DNA from: Methylomusa anaerophila
GTDB taxonomy: Bacteria > Bacillota > Negativicutes > Sporomusales > Sporomusaceae
DNA: 64,000 bases
Reading direction: 5' to 3'
Assembly: GCF_003966895.1 (NCBI RefSeq)
Contig: NZ_AP018449.1
Coordinates: 2,094,501 to 2,158,500, forward strand
The notes under the pieces are model-generated. The model did no database searches. It was not told the origin of the DNA and was given only the letters and a program-made list of their open reading frames with translations. This document shows positions 63,551-64,000 of this stretch, one piece after another. Position 1 is the stretch's first letter, and every line of letters starts with the position of its first letter. A program made the position numbers and the translations under genes.

Positions 63551-63585
63551 GGATGCGTTTATTGCCGCAATAAGCGCATCTTTTT
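63551..63585 (+). terminator. Terminator after the IS630-type gene
   Basis: GATGCG and CGCATC outer arms with TTTATTG/CAATAA inner pairing, followed by TTTTTATT. Confidence 0.85.
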
Positions 63586-63607
63586 ATTATAAAGGTGGCG
63601 GATACGA

Positions 63608-63688
63608 GGCCCGGCACGGGCGGCCGTCATACAACGCTGTGCCGCTGGCGCTTAACCTCCGCTTTTGCATAACGGCCGCCCGTGCCTC
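63608..63688. repeat. Long GC-rich inverted repeat
   Basis: GGCACGGGCGGCCGT (63613-63627) and its exact complement (63672-63686) enclose 44 nt that can pair further. It could be a palindromic element or an insertion sequence footprint. Confidence 0.65.
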
Positions 63689-63689
63689 A

Positions 63690-64000
63690 GTGATGTTGAC
63701 GGTTACAGGAACCATAGTATAACAGGCCCCGTCGCCGGAGGGAAGCAAGAAGGAATATATCAAATAAATTAATACCGTTATAAAAATTAGGCGTATTGTC
63801 TATGCAATGCAGACATTTATTACAGGTAACTACTTATTAGATTACATTAGAGTATTTTTTGGGATATGCGCTTATTTAGATTATAAAATAAATAATTTTA
63901 CAGGGTATTGCAATTGGAAATTAGAGGTGCTATAATACAAACAAATAAATAAATACCGTTATTAAAGGACTGTAAATTACGGTCATTATTAACAATATAG
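63690..64000 (+). promoter_or_regulatory. AT-rich region with a third copy of the amtB-type promoter at the window edge
   Basis: TTGCAA (63908-63913), 17-nt spacer with AAATTAGAGGTGC, TATAAT (63931-63936), then ATACCGTTAT at 63953-63962, the motif that opens the amtB and corrinoid leaders. Another ATACCGTTAT is at 63772-63781. A TGTCT/AGACA hairpin lies near 63796-63814 and a 7-bp hairpin at 63968-63984. The controlled gene is beyond the window. Confidence 0.65.

Overview
The window reads as a chromosomal segment of an endospore-forming, probably anaerobic Firmicute with a pyrrolysine (Pyl) system. The spore former call rests on fin, spoVT, spoVB/yabM, yabP, yabQ, spoIIE and a SpoIID-like protein in nearly the Bacillus order. 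A Clostridia or Negativicutes (Sporomusaceae-like) host is my inference; no taxonomic marker in the window settles it.

Layout. (1) 1-8.5 kb and 21.4-33.5 kb are the conserved cell-cycle/sporulation cluster: fin', mfd, spoVT, spoVB-like flippase, mazG/yabN, hup, then SpoIID-like, yabP, a lytic transglycosylase, yabQ, divIC, yabR, spoIIE, a split threonine/serine exporter, tilS, hpt, ftsH. (2) 8.6-21.1 kb is a phosphate island set inside that cluster: PhoP-type regulator, pstB-phoU, convergent phoR, pstS, pstCA, SixA phosphatase, CYTH-CHAD protein, and a glycosyltransferase/phospholipase C pair. Four promoters here carry TTAACA-type repeats at exact 11-bp steps with the -10 box exactly 20 nt further on, so the glycosyltransferase/phospholipase operon looks like a member of the Pho regulon (lipid renovation). 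(3) 33.6-38.7 kb is an accessory stretch with a beta-lactamase-like hydrolase, a YibE/F remnant, an alpha/beta hydrolase and its partial duplicate flanking an OFA-type transporter, a lipoprotein, and an orphan IS605-like end. (4) 39-48 kb: PucR regulator, class III aminotransferase, five-gene branched-chain-type amino acid ABC transporter and Fe-alcohol dehydrogenase, which fits omega-amino acid use. (5) 48-52.8 kb: TetR-controlled ABC-2 exporter resembling ybhGFS. (6) 53-55.9 kb: HD protein, glnK, amtB. (7) 56-63.6 kb: GC-rich methylamine/pyrrolysine island: corrinoid protein, a 3' remnant of a monomethylamine methyltransferase gene, tRNA-Pyl(CUA), a UroD-family methyltransferase, pylSc, pylB, pylC, pylD, pylSn and a stand-alone IS630-type DNA-binding domain gene.

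The strongest unexpected signal is regulatory. The leaders of amtB and of the corrinoid gene are homologous over promoter, long-range stem, hexaloop hairpin and overlapping terminator. The same hexaloop rule (A at loop position 1, G at position 4, hairpin overlapping a terminator) recurs before the aminotransferase gene and the amino acid binding protein gene. This looks like an ANTAR-type antitermination regulon joining ammonium, methylamine and amino acid use. Other signals are a four-copy palindromic repeat whose end stems covary, and widespread 7-12 bp tandem microduplications near gene ends. TAG remains an ordinary stop codon for at least 14 genes in this Pyl-encoding genome.
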